Source: Methanobrevibacter sp.
Lineage (GTDB): Archaea > Methanobacteriota > Methanobacteria > Methanobacteriales > Methanobacteriaceae
NCBI RefSeq assembly: GCF_015062985.1
Contig: NZ_SUTI01000019.1
Span: forward strand, 1 to 30,974
Direction of reading: 5' to 3'
DNA: 30,974 bases
The notes beneath the pieces are model-generated. The model had not been told where the DNA came from. It saw only the letters and a program-made list of their open reading frames with translations, and ran no database searches. Of this stretch, positions 24,065 through 30,974 are shown one piece after another (the stretch's first letter is position 1; every line of letters starts with the position of its first letter). The translations under genes were made by a program, and so were the position numbers.

Positions 24065-25195
24065 ATGAGAAAAATAACACTTAAACTTTTATCAAAAATG
24101 CCCATAAAATATATGGGAAGCGGAATAATCCTGATTGTCCTATTATTTGCATATGGGATTATAGGTTCACATTACATAATGAATTTAAATTATGTTGACT
24201 CTATTTATTATGCCGTGATTACAATGGCAACTGTGGGCTATGGAGATTATATTCCTCAAACTGGAATTCAAAAGATTTTTGCAACAACATTAGCCTTGGG
24301 AGGAGTTGGGCTGCTTGCTTATGTATTTAATGTAATTTTAACTAATTTTCAGGAAAGAATGAGCAAATATTCAAAAGGAGTTCGGAAAATGAAAGCGATT
24401 GAAAATATGGATGATTATTATATTCTTTGTGGATGTGGAAGGGTTGGAAAAGTTGTATTGAATGAATTGACACAAAGAAATCAAAATGTAATTATATTTG
24501 AAAGAAATGAGGAAATCTGTGAAAGCATTGAAGAAAGTGAATCTATCATTACTATTCATAAAGATGCAACAGAAGATGATGTGATTGCAAAATTAGCGGG
24601 AGATAAATGTAACAGCGTGATTATAAGTACAGGAGATGATGTAAGTAACCTATTCATCGTTTTGACAATACGTGAAACAAATCCGGATGCATGGATTGTT
24701 ACAAGAGCGAGCAAAACTGAAAACATTTCCCGCCTTAGAAAAGCAGGCGCCAACAAAATCGTATCACCTGAGATAATTGGAGGACAGGACTTATATTTCG
24801 AATCCACAAAACCACATCTTTTAAGAATAACCGTAAGACACAATTCTGATGAAATATTCGATGAATTTAAAATAATAGCTAAATACGGATGTACTCTGGA
24901 AAACATCGACTATCACCTTCCCGGAATTGAAACACCACTCACCCGTGAAATAAGAACTAGAAACATTGTTGACGGTAAAAGATATGTAAATTACTTAGAC
25001 AATCATGCCGACCAGAAACATGCTTTAGATAACCTATACAAAATCAGCCACAACACCCACTCCCATCTAATTTCAGGTCCTGATAAAAATGCATTTGACA
25101 AACTGGTAAAGGATTTAGAAAAAGTAGATGAAATCATCGGTGTGAACTTAACAGACGAAGAAATAGCTAAAATGACAAAAAATAAAATTGAATAA
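24065..25195 (+). CDS. MthK-like RCK-gated potassium channel
   Basis: A two-helix potassium channel. Pore helix and selectivity filter ATVGYGDY (residues 55-62) lie between two membrane helices (about 18-36 and 72-95). Residues 115-250 are the RCK-N (TrkA-N) domain with the GCGRVG nucleotide loop. An in-frame ATG at codon 109 (24389) follows AAAGGAG at 24374-24380, so a separate soluble RCK subunit may be made, as in MthK (Met107). The MthK calcium ligands Glu210 and Glu212 align with Arg and Ser here, so gating may use another ligand. The last 110 residues do not look like a normal RCK-C domain. AAGGA before 24065 supports the upstream start. Confidence 0.88.
   Translation: MRKITLKLLSKMPIKYMGSGIILIVLLFAYGIIGSHYIMNLNYVDSIYYAVITMATVGYGDYIPQTGIQKIFATTLALGGVGLLAYVFNVILTNFQERMSKYSKGVRKMKAIENMDDYYILCGCGRVGKVVLNELTQRNQNVIIFERNEEICESIEESESIITIHKDATEDDVIAKLAGDKCNSVIISTGDDVSNLFIVLTIRETNPDAWIVTRASKTENISRLRKAGANKIVSPEIIGGQDLYFESTKPHLLRITVRHNSDEIFDEFKIIAKYGCTLENIDYHLPGIETPLTREIRTRNIVDGKRYVNYLDNHADQKHALDNLYKISHNTHSHLISGPDKNAFDKLVKDLEKVDEIIGVNLTDEEIAKMTKNKIE
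24374..24391 (+). promoter_or_regulatory. internal ribosome-binding site and start for the RCK subunit
   Basis: AAAGGAG followed eight bases later by an in-frame ATG at 24389, codon 109 of the potassium channel. Spacing and strength equal or exceed those at the channel's own start. Predicted product: a soluble 268-residue RCK protein. Confidence 0.6.
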
Positions 25196-25222
25196 ATATT
25201 TTTAAAAAAAAAGTAAAAAGGT

Positions 25223-25240
25223 AGAGAATATAAATTCTCT
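25223..25240 (-). terminator. terminator of ftr
   Basis: Stem AGAGAAT/ATTCTCT (7 bp, 4-base loop) overlapping the ftr stop codon. On the minus strand it is followed by a run rich in T (rc of 25202-25219). On the plus strand an A-rich tract precedes it, so it is oriented for ftr. Confidence 0.7.
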
Positions 25241-26123
25241 AGAATAAGTCTTGTAAGTGGATTTGGTAAGGTCCTAAGCTTCCGCCGTAGTTACCAGCAC
25301 CAATTTCAATAACACCAGGCACTTGACAAGCAGCTTCAATACCTGCTTTCATAGCGGCTTTAACGGATTCTTCATCGACACCGTCAATAACGATTTCCAT
25401 GTTTCCGAATACGTCTTCTGGCAATTCAGTTTCTACTTGATCTTTTAAAGTTACACATTCTTTTTCGTTGGTAGATGCACTCATGAAAGAGTATTTTGAA
25501 CCAGTTTTAGAACCGGAAGCAACCATACCACCAGAGAAAGGAGTAATTACACCAGGAACAGCGTGAATAGCATCAACAGCAGCTTCAGCAGCAACAATAG
25601 ATGTCATTTGACTGTCACCCATGATGAAGAAGTTTCCACCAGCTACACCATCTTTCCATCCCATTGCGTCTTCGACTAAGAATTCACCAGACATAATAGG
25701 AATAACATGCATTTTTTTACCATTTACTTCTTTTTCAGTTTCAAATCCGTCACCGAAGAATTTGAGTTGTTTTCCGGTTGGGAAGGATTCTTCACTTTCA
25801 AGAGCGTTGAATGCTGCTGCAGTAGGAGCAGTTAAAACACATTGACCGATTCTGTCCATAATTTGTCCACCTAAAGCTTTTTTAGACATGTGGCAAATCA
25901 TGATTGCATAACCTGGTCTTCCATCTGGAGATTCAGTTGGAGGAACATATTGGTCAATACCTGCTTCTGCAGGACATCCGATAACTGAAGTAGCAAATCC
26001 AGTAGCTTCAGTAGCTGCAATTTTAGCTAAATGTTTAGTAGCTGCAGTAATAATCAATCTAGATACTTTAATTCCGAAACCTTCAGCAAAGTTATCTTGT
26101 ATTTTTACGCCATTAATTTCCAT
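25239..26123 (-). CDS. ftr: formylmethanofuran:tetrahydromethanopterin formyltransferase
   Basis: Moves the formyl group from formylmethanofuran to tetrahydromethanopterin, the second step of CO2 reduction to methane; cytoplasmic. The 294-residue sequence matches Ftr throughout: MEINGVKIQDNFAEGFGIK start, CPAEAGIDQYVPP (~50-62), DGRPGYAIMICH (~67-78), DRIGQCVLTAPTAAAFNA (~90-107), GVAGGNFFIMGDSQ (~159-172) and the C-terminus AGNYGGSLGPYQIHLQDLF. Length is normal. GGTGA five bases before the ATG, a TATA box at about 26181-26190, and an inverted repeat around that TATA box point to a strong and possibly regulated promoter. Confidence 0.96.
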   Translation of the reverse strand: MEINGVKIQDNFAEGFGIKVSRLIITAATKHLAKIAATEATGFATSVIGCPAEAGIDQYVPPTESPDGRPGYAIMICHMSKKALGGQIMDRIGQCVLTAPTAAAFNALESEESFPTGKQLKFFGDGFETEKEVNGKKMHVIPIMSGEFLVEDAMGWKDGVAGGNFFIMGDSQMTSIVAAEAAVDAIHAVPGVITPFSGGMVASGSKTGSKYSFMSASTNEKECVTLKDQVETELPEDVFGNMEIVIDGVDEESVKAAMKAGIEAACQVPGVIEIGAGNYGGSLGPYQIHLQDLF

Positions 26124-26141
26124 TTTTTCACCATTAATTTA

Positions 26142-26206
26142 GTTGAAAATTAGATTAAAGAAAATATAATTTTAAAAAAATTATAAATTAAACTAATTTT
26201 CTCAAC
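26142..26206 (-). promoter_or_regulatory. ftr promoter with flanking inverted repeat
   Basis: Between the ftr ATG and its upstream neighbour, GTTGAAAATTAG (26142-26153) and CTAATTTTCTCAAC (26193-26206) form an imperfect inverted repeat (one arm has two extra bases). The TATA box TAATTTATAA (minus strand, 26181-26190) lies between the arms. It could be an operator, or only AT-rich coincidence. Confidence 0.4.
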
Positions 26207-26246
26207 ATTTAAAGATATATTTCACAATTAAAATAAAGTTTTCTAT

Positions 26247-27311
26247 TTATTCATCAAGGTCGTTTTCAATTGATTCCTCAATTTCATCAGCTGATGAACT
26301 GAATGAAATTTTATCCAAAACAGAAGATCCGTAATATGGTAAAATGACCATACCTAATATTGTAGCCATCCAGAATGATATTAACCTTTCGATAACAGTT
26401 GCGGCAGCACTTACTGATGGTGAAACGCCTGCTGCGGAGTAAAATAAAATCATTAATCCATCGATAGCCCCTAAACCTCCAGGAAGAAGTGGAATCATAC
26501 CTACCAAACAAGCTACAATGAATACTTGGCCAACAATAATCGGATTAACATTGGCACCGAATGCTAAAAATACCAAATAAACCCTTAAAATTTCAAAAAT
26601 CCAAATTACAAAGGACAATACAAGAGAATAAACCAAACCCTTTTTATTTGAAATCAATGATCTCATTGTGCCTTGAAAACCCAATATGGATTCATGAATT
26701 GAATTTTCTAACTCTTCAGAATTTTTCTTGTAAAACCTTCTTACAAGACCTATAATCCAGCCATCAACCCTTTTTCCAAAATCGATATTTATACACATGT
26801 AAATAAGAACTATCAATACGGCGATAATGGCTATTACGGCAATGACCATTATGACAAGCAGCCATACATCAAAATCGAAAAACAATGCCATTGAAGCGAT
26901 AGTGATTGCAGCTAACAGTACAAAAGGAAATGTATCCAATGCCCTGTCTGCAACAACGGTAGCCAGTGTTTCATCAAACTCGTATCCTTTGTTTTCCTTA
27001 TATAAAAGGTATGCTCTTACAGGCTCCCCACCACCACGTCCTGATGGAGTGATATTATTAACAGCTAGGCCTACCAAAACCATAGGCAGCAATTTCATGA
27101 TGCTTACATCCATATCGGCAATTTTATTAAGAATTTGCCAACGAAGAGTATATAAAAAATAAGTAAAAACTTGAACAACAATAGCTAAAGCAATTAAAGT
27201 TAGATTAGCAATTTTTAAAGCATCAATAACCTTATCAATTCCAACAAAGTATAGCATTCCAAATAGAATCAGAACACTTATTCCCAACATTAATATTGTT
27301 TTTTTATCCAT
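26247..27311 (-). CDS. UPF0104/flippase-like integral membrane protein
   Basis: A 354-residue polytopic membrane protein of the lysylphosphatidylglycerol-synthase transmembrane/UPF0104 family, which in archaea and bacteria is linked to lipid or polyprenyl-linked precursor handling. Eight or so hydrophobic helices; family motifs NNITPSGRGGGEPVRAYLLYK (~85-105, as NNITPSGRGGGEP and VRAYLLYK), TVVADRALDTF (~114-124) and LPGGLGAIDGLMI (~277-289). No soluble catalytic domain is fused, so it is not MprF itself. Acidic C-terminal tail. A minus-strand TATA at 27336-27343 sits about 29 bases before the ATG, suggesting a leaderless message. Confidence 0.82.
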   Translation of the reverse strand: MDKKTILMLGISVLILFGMLYFVGIDKVIDALKIANLTLIALAIVVQVFTYFLYTLRWQILNKIADMDVSIMKLLPMVLVGLAVNNITPSGRGGGEPVRAYLLYKENKGYEFDETLATVVADRALDTFPFVLLAAITIASMALFFDFDVWLLVIMVIAVIAIIAVLIVLIYMCINIDFGKRVDGWIIGLVRRFYKKNSEELENSIHESILGFQGTMRSLISNKKGLVYSLVLSFVIWIFEILRVYLVFLAFGANVNPIIVGQVFIVACLVGMIPLLPGGLGAIDGLMILFYSAAGVSPSVSAAATVIERLISFWMATILGMVILPYYGSSVLDKISFSSSADEIEESIENDLDE

Positions 27312-27335
27312 TGCTTATAATTCTAGCAATCAATA

Positions 27336-27351
27336 CTTATAAATTTATATA
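27336..27351. promoter_or_regulatory. back-to-back TATA boxes of flippase-like gene and trkH
   Basis: CTTATAAA (27336-27343; TTTATAAG on the minus strand) and TTTATATA (27344-27351, plus strand) stand side by side in the 61-64-base divergent spacer. Each is 26-29 bases from the nearest start codon on its side, so both messages may begin at or near their start codons. Confidence 0.5.
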
Positions 27352-27375
27352 GAAATTTATTCAAATTATTAGGTG

Positions 27376-28809
27376 ATGAGATATATTAACAAAACTGACC
27401 TGTTTATAGTGGTCAGAAATTTGAGTAAAATCATGGTTGGGATAGGTGTGCTGTGCCTAATTCCGATAATTGTAGATTTAATATATCTCGAATTTAATTT
27501 AATCGGATTTTTAATTCCTAGTTTTATTTCAATTGCATTAGGCTATGCGATAAGCATTACTTTCAAAGATTATACTCATAAAAGGATGGGCCTGAAGCAC
27601 GGAATGATTATTTCGGCTCTTGCATGGCTATGGGCCGCAATCATCTGCGGACTGGCAATGTTTTTAATCACACAGCACAGTTTTGTTGATGCCGTGTTTG
27701 AGAGCATGTCCGCATTGACCGGAAGTGGAGTGACATTCTACTCTAATGTTGAAATATTGCCCAACAGCATACTGTTTTTTAGAGCATTTCAACAATGGGT
27801 AGGCGGTTTAGGAATTATTGTTATGATAATCGCCATTTTAACAAGACCGGGAAATGCTTCTTCAAGATTATACCAGTCAGAAGCACGTGAAGAAAGATTG
27901 AAACCTAGTGTAAAAGCTACATTGGAACAGACAATAAAAATTTATTTAATTTATACCGCTTTTGGAATAACATTATATCTACTTGCAGGAATGCCTCCTT
28001 TTGATGCAATGTGCAATACATTCACCACCATATCTACCGGAGGAATGAGCATCAAGAATGCAAACATCGGATATTACCAAAGCGATTTAATCTATTTCAT
28101 TACAATTATATTGATGATTCTTGGAGCAACAAGCTTTTTAGTTCATTATCTGGTTATAAAAACCAGAGGCAAATCATTGATTCAGGATTTACAGTTTAAA
28201 GTAATGATCAGCATTATAGCCATTGTTTCACTATTGCTTTTTTTTACAACCAAAATTATGCCGATAGAAATAGTATTTACTGTTGTCTCCGCCATTACGA
28301 CCACCGGGGCAAGCGTTCAAAGTTCAGCTGCGCTGGCAGGATGGCCTTCCTTTGTACTCATATGTTTGATGGTTTTAATGTTAATTGGAGGATCTAGCGG
28401 ATCAACTGTAGGTGCAATCAAGTTGACAAGAGTAATCATATTCTTTAAAGGAATATACAAACATATTCGCCAAATCATGTCCCCTGAAGGACGTGTTGTT
28501 CCAATGAAAATAGCTGATAAAAAAATTACCGATAAAGACGTGTCAGATAGCGGAAATTATATAACCCTATATCTAATTTGCATATTGATTACATGGGTGT
28601 TATTCTGTTTTTACGGCCATGACCCTTTCTATAGCTTTTTCGACACAATATCAATTCAAAGTAACGTGGGTTTATCTACTGGAATAATAACACCTGCACT
28701 TGAAATGCCTTTGAAAATAATTGGCATATTCAATATGTGGACCGGAAGATTGGAAATTTATCCAGTACTGATTACATTAAGGGCGATGTTTGAGATTTTC
28801 AAAAGATAA
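27376..28809 (+). CDS. trkH: Trk-type potassium uptake membrane subunit
   Basis: Potassium-translocating subunit of a Trk/Ktr system. 477 residues with four pore-loop repeats typical of TrkH: SALTGSGVTFYS (~112-123), TTISTGGMSI (~217-226), SAITTTGASVQS (~307-318) and SIQSNVGLSTG (~430-440); each has the glycine that lines the K+ filter. QWVGGLGIIVM and GGSSGSTVGAIKLTR are further family marks. The open frame begins with GTG at 27373; the ATG at 27376 is chosen because it matches usual protein starts. trkA follows 55 bases downstream in the same direction. Confidence 0.93.
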   Translation: MRYINKTDLFIVVRNLSKIMVGIGVLCLIPIIVDLIYLEFNLIGFLIPSFISIALGYAISITFKDYTHKRMGLKHGMIISALAWLWAAIICGLAMFLITQHSFVDAVFESMSALTGSGVTFYSNVEILPNSILFFRAFQQWVGGLGIIVMIIAILTRPGNASSRLYQSEAREERLKPSVKATLEQTIKIYLIYTAFGITLYLLAGMPPFDAMCNTFTTISTGGMSIKNANIGYYQSDLIYFITIILMILGATSFLVHYLVIKTRGKSLIQDLQFKVMISIIAIVSLLLFFTTKIMPIEIVFTVVSAITTTGASVQSSAALAGWPSFVLICLMVLMLIGGSSGSTVGAIKLTRVIIFFKGIYKHIRQIMSPEGRVVPMKIADKKITDKDVSDSGNYITLYLICILITWVLFCFYGHDPFYSFFDTISIQSNVGLSTGIITPALEMPLKIIGIFNMWTGRLEIYPVLITLRAMFEIFKR

Positions 28810-28864
28810 CTTTTATAATATATTAAATCAAATATTGATTATCAATAATAAAAGAGGGGATCTA

Positions 28865-29521
28865 ATGTATATAATTATCATGGGAGGGGGTCGTGTTGGA
28901 CTTTCTCTTGCAAACTTATTAATTGATGATGGCGAAGACATTGCTTTAATCGAAAGTGATGAAGCATTATGTGCGGAGATTGCATCAGACCTTGATGCTT
29001 TGGTTATTTCTGGAAACGGTACTAGCTCCAAGTTACTGGAAGAAGTAAATATTGAAGATGCAGACTACTTTATTGCAACAACAGGAAGTGACGAAGCAAA
29101 TCTTCTTTCATGCATTTTAGTTAGAAAGTATAATGTTCCCCACATCATTGCCCGTGTAAGTAATCCTGAACACGAAGAGGCATTCAAAGAAGTGGGAATA
29201 GAACAAGTAATTTCACCTGAAAGGGCTGCGGCTGCACAATTACAGAAAGTAGTTACCAGACCAAATGCTGCAGAATTAATGACTCTCGGAGAAGGAGATG
29301 CGGAAATTCTTGATATGACCATAACAAATGACAAAGTAATCGGAAAGAAATTTAAAGACATATCCCCTACAAAAGATTATATCATAATATCCACATATCA
29401 AAACGGAAAATTAGTTATACCGCAATCAGACAATATCGTAAGCCGTGGCGAGAAGGTATCCGTTCTTGTTAGAAGAGGAACATTCCGAAATGTGGCTAAA
29501 AAATTAGGAGACGGATCATAA
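28865..29521 (+). CDS. trkA: Trk potassium uptake regulatory subunit TrkA
   Basis: Cytoplasmic RCK protein that binds NAD(H) or ATP and gates TrkH. 218 residues: RCK-N domain with MGGGRVG (residues 6-12) and the acidic IES end of beta-2 (~34-36), and an RCK-C domain at about 140-218. GAGGGG (28854-28859) stands five to eight bases before the ATG at 28865 and decides the start; the open frame reaches further back to 28790, into trkH. Its 3' end overlaps the MBL gene by six bases, tail to tail. Confidence 0.93.
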   Translation: MYIIIMGGGRVGLSLANLLIDDGEDIALIESDEALCAEIASDLDALVISGNGTSSKLLEEVNIEDADYFIATTGSDEANLLSCILVRKYNVPHIIARVSNPEHEEAFKEVGIEQVISPERAAAAQLQKVVTRPNAAELMTLGEGDAEILDMTITNDKVIGKKFKDISPTKDYIIISTYQNGKLVIPQSDNIVSRGEKVSVLVRRGTFRNVAKKLGDGS

Positions 29522-30121
29522 ATAGGAATATGATAACCTAATATGATCTTTCCCATTATTTTCAACAATCGGACCATGACCAGGATAGATGTTTACAACA
29601 TCCAGTTGCATTAATCTTTCAACACTATTTTTCATGTCCTGATAGTCCCCACCGATATCCATTCTTCCGACACCACCGCCGGCAAATATTGTATCACCTG
29701 ATATTAAGTTTTTACCATCCCATAAGCAGATTCCTCCACTTGTATGGCCTGGAGTGTGGATAACTTTAAAATCGGCAATTTCATCACCTTCCTCAAGTTC
29801 AATATCCACTCGTGAGTTATCGGCATTGCCAAAAGCAGACATGCTAGTTCCCAAAGTATCTTCATTTCTAATGGAAACTGCATCCAACCTATGAACGGCA
29901 ATCTTTGCATTCGGGAAAAAACAATTACCTCCAATATGGTCAAAATGGCAATGGGTATTAACAACCAATTCAATATCATCAGGTTCAACGCCATTTTCGC
30001 GAAGTTTGGAAAATAGATAATCCTTATTTTGTCCTGCGCCTGTGTCAACAAGAATATTATCATTAATCAAGTAACAATTTGAATCATAATTGAATCCTAA
30101 AATAAAAACAATGTTTGACAT
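29516..30121 (-). CDS. MBL-fold metallo-hydrolase, glyoxalase II-like
   Basis: A metallo-beta-lactamase-fold hydrolase of 201 residues. The metal site is complete: THCHFDH (HxHxDH, ~56-62), HTPGHTSGG (~124-132), GDTIF (~142-146) and IYPGHG (~181-186). Order and size resemble hydroxyacylglutathione-hydrolase-like proteins, but methanogens lack glutathione, so the substrate is unknown. I take the ATG at 30121 (MSNIVFILGFNYDSN) because it matches the usual N-terminus; an in-frame ATG at 30136 is possible. No ribosome-binding site is seen. The gene follows tRNA-Trp on the same strand. Confidence 0.85.
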   Translation of the reverse strand: MSNIVFILGFNYDSNCYLINDNILVDTGAGQNKDYLFSKLRENGVEPDDIELVVNTHCHFDHIGGNCFFPNAKIAVHRLDAVSIRNEDTLGTSMSAFGNADNSRVDIELEEGDEIADFKVIHTPGHTSGGICLWDGKNLISGDTIFAGGGVGRMDIGGDYQDMKNSVERLMQLDVVNIYPGHGPIVENNGKDHIRLSYSYL

Positions 30122-30182
30122 AGAAGATAATATCATTATAAAAGTAATTAAAATTTTTGAAAAAAAAAGTTTTATAAAAAAG

Positions 30183-30330
30183 TGGGGTCACAGGGATTTG
30201 AACCCCGATCCTGGGATTTCTCTTGCCTCAGTACTCCAATTGATCATCACAACGGATACTGTTCAGTTACGCGTATATTTCTTCAAAGACAACTGGAGTC
30301 CCAGATGATGCCAGGTTACACCATAACCCC
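30183..30330 (-). tRNA. tRNA-Trp (CCA anticodon) with a 75-base intron
   Basis: 5' exon 30293-30330, intron 30218-30292, 3' exon 30183-30217; mature length 73 without CCA. Acceptor stem GGGGTTA (30324-30330) pairs with TGACCCC (30184-30190), discriminator A at 30183. Anticodon stem TGGGA/TCCCA closes the loop CTCCAG|A with anticodon CCA. T arm 30191-30207. The intron sits at the usual archaeal site after base 37. The splice region fits a bulge-helix-bulge: central CTCC/AGAG (three pairs and one C-A), bulges AGT and AAA, then TGTC/GGCA. CCA is not encoded. A T tract follows the 3' end. Confidence 0.93.
30218..30292 (-). ncRNA. box C/D guide RNA inside the tRNA-Trp intron
   Basis: On the minus strand the intron has box C-like TGAAGA (30280-30285), box D' CTGA (30263-30266), box C' GTGATGA (30244-30250) and box D CTGA (30228-30231). 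The 12-base guide before box D (30232-30243) contains TGGAGT, complementary to ACTCCA of the 5' exon; the fifth base before box D pairs with C34, the first anticodon base. This matches the known archaeal (Haloferax) pre-tRNA-Trp intron that guides 2'-O-methylation of C34. The other guide (30267-30279) has no match in the tRNA. Confidence 0.8.
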
Positions 30331-30349
30331 ATAACATAACATACAATAA

Positions 30350-30360
30350 TAAATATATTT
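30350..30360 (-). promoter_or_regulatory. TATA box of tRNA-Trp
   Basis: AAATATATTTA on the minus strand, centred 25 bases before the 5' end of the tRNA at 30330, so transcription can begin at or next to base 1. Confidence 0.55.
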
Positions 30361-30383
30361 TGATAATATATAAACATTACCAT

Positions 30384-30794
30384 TTATTCAAATTTCATTT
30401 GCCTATCAATACCTGCAATTTCATCAATTTCCAAACCTTTTTCAAGCGCATAATCCTTTTCAACTTTGTAATTTCCATTTCTTGTTCTTGGAGTATTTTC
30501 AGGTTCTAAAAAAAGCCATTTAGTGTATTTGAATCTTACACCAATATAAGGTTTGGCTCCAAATATTTTTGAAAATTCGCAAAGCGCATCAATCTGTGCC
30601 GCTTCAATATACACCTTATCTTTTGTAGTTGTTTTAACTTCAATTGCCAAATATAACTTACCATTTCCCGCCAAAACATCTGGAAGAGGATTTTTAGTAG
30701 CTCCACCTGATGCGGGAGCTCTTAAAGCGGCAAAATTTCTTTCCCAAAGTTTATGCACCAAATCTCTTTCTTCAGCTGATCCTTTTTTAGCCAT
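30384..30794 (-). CDS. hjc: archaeal Holliday junction resolvase Hjc
   Basis: Cuts four-way DNA junctions during recombination and repair; works as a dimer. The 136-residue protein has the PD-(D/E)XK catalytic set: E8/E9 near the N-terminus (GSAEERDL), D39 in NPLPDV and E52-V-K54 in LAIEVKTTT, with RAPASGGA (25-32) in the DNA-binding loop. The open frame extends to a TTG at 30806, but the ATG at 30794 (MAKKGSAEE) is the natural Hjc start. A TATA-like box at about 30819-30827 is some 28 bases before it, so the message may be leaderless. Same strand as both flanking tRNAs. Confidence 0.93.
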   Translation of the reverse strand: MAKKGSAEERDLVHKLWERNFAALRAPASGGATKNPLPDVLAGNGKLYLAIEVKTTTKDKVYIEAAQIDALCEFSKIFGAKPYIGVRFKYTKWLFLEPENTPRTRNGNYKVEKDYALEKGLEIDEIAGIDRQMKFE

Positions 30795-30906
30795 AGTAAC
30801 ACTCAATATCAGAAAAATATTTTATAATGATAATATTGTTTTAACTACTATATAATAAAAATGAAAGAGCAATTGAAAAGTAATTATTAAAAAAAAAATT
30901 TTATAA

Positions 30907-30974
<68 letters not shown>

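Noticed and set aside
30090..30308. 72-residue open frame on the plus strand containing GHRDLNPDPG
   Set aside because: It is the antisense of tRNA-Trp; this peptide is a well-known false translation of the tRNA T arm.

Overview
The window is chromosomal DNA from a hydrogenotrophic methanogenic archaeon of the order Methanobacteriales, most likely a Methanobrevibacter of an animal gut. The evidence is the complete 17-gene energy-converting hydrogenase B operon (ehbA-Q), formylmethanofuran:H4MPT formyltransferase (ftr), archaeosine-type preQ0 genes, Hjc resolvase, an intron-containing tRNA-Trp, TATA-type promoters, GGTGA/GGAG ribosome-binding sites and very AT-rich spacers. The genus is inferred from gene content and composition; no search was run.

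Layout. 12-1815 (minus): queE, queD and a DUF366 gene, start and stop codons overlapping, for 7-deazaguanine (archaeosine) synthesis. 1914-5902 (plus): a COG1665 nucleotidyltransferase-like gene, a sodium:neurotransmitter-symporter family transporter and a stand-alone Cas4-like protein. 5953-15822 (minus): ehbQ back to ehbA, ending at a clear hairpin terminator at 5910-5931. 16081-17614 (minus): a DUF457 membrane protein and an aspartoacylase-like metallopeptidase. 17659-21774 (plus): an IGHMBP2/Upf1-like helicase, a structured non-coding interval, argG and a sirtuin. 21724-23995 (minus): sfsA and bifunctional nnr, with sfsA overlapping the sirtuin tail to tail. 24065-25195 (plus): an MthK-like potassium channel. 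25239-27311 (minus): ftr and a flippase-like membrane protein. 27376-29521 (plus): trkH and trkA. 29516-30974 (minus): an MBL-fold hydrolase, tRNA-Trp, hjc and a partial tRNA-His.

How the genes work together. Ehb is an ion-driven NiFe hydrogenase that uses H2 to reduce ferredoxin for CO2 assimilation. Ftr is the second step of the CO2-to-methane route. TrkH/TrkA and the RCK-gated channel handle potassium. The remainder is tRNA modification, DNA repair, arginine synthesis and nicotinamide-nucleotide repair.

Most notable observations: (1) the tRNA-Trp intron is a box C/D guide RNA whose D guide points by the N+5 rule at C34 of its own anticodon; (2) the potassium channel has an in-frame internal ATG at codon 109 behind a strong ribosome-binding site, matching the known separate RCK start of MthK; (3) a TATA-led structured interval upstream of argG has mutually exclusive hairpins and may be an unannotated small RNA; (4) the lone Cas4-like protein keeps its Fe-S cysteines but has Ser in place of the catalytic Glu.
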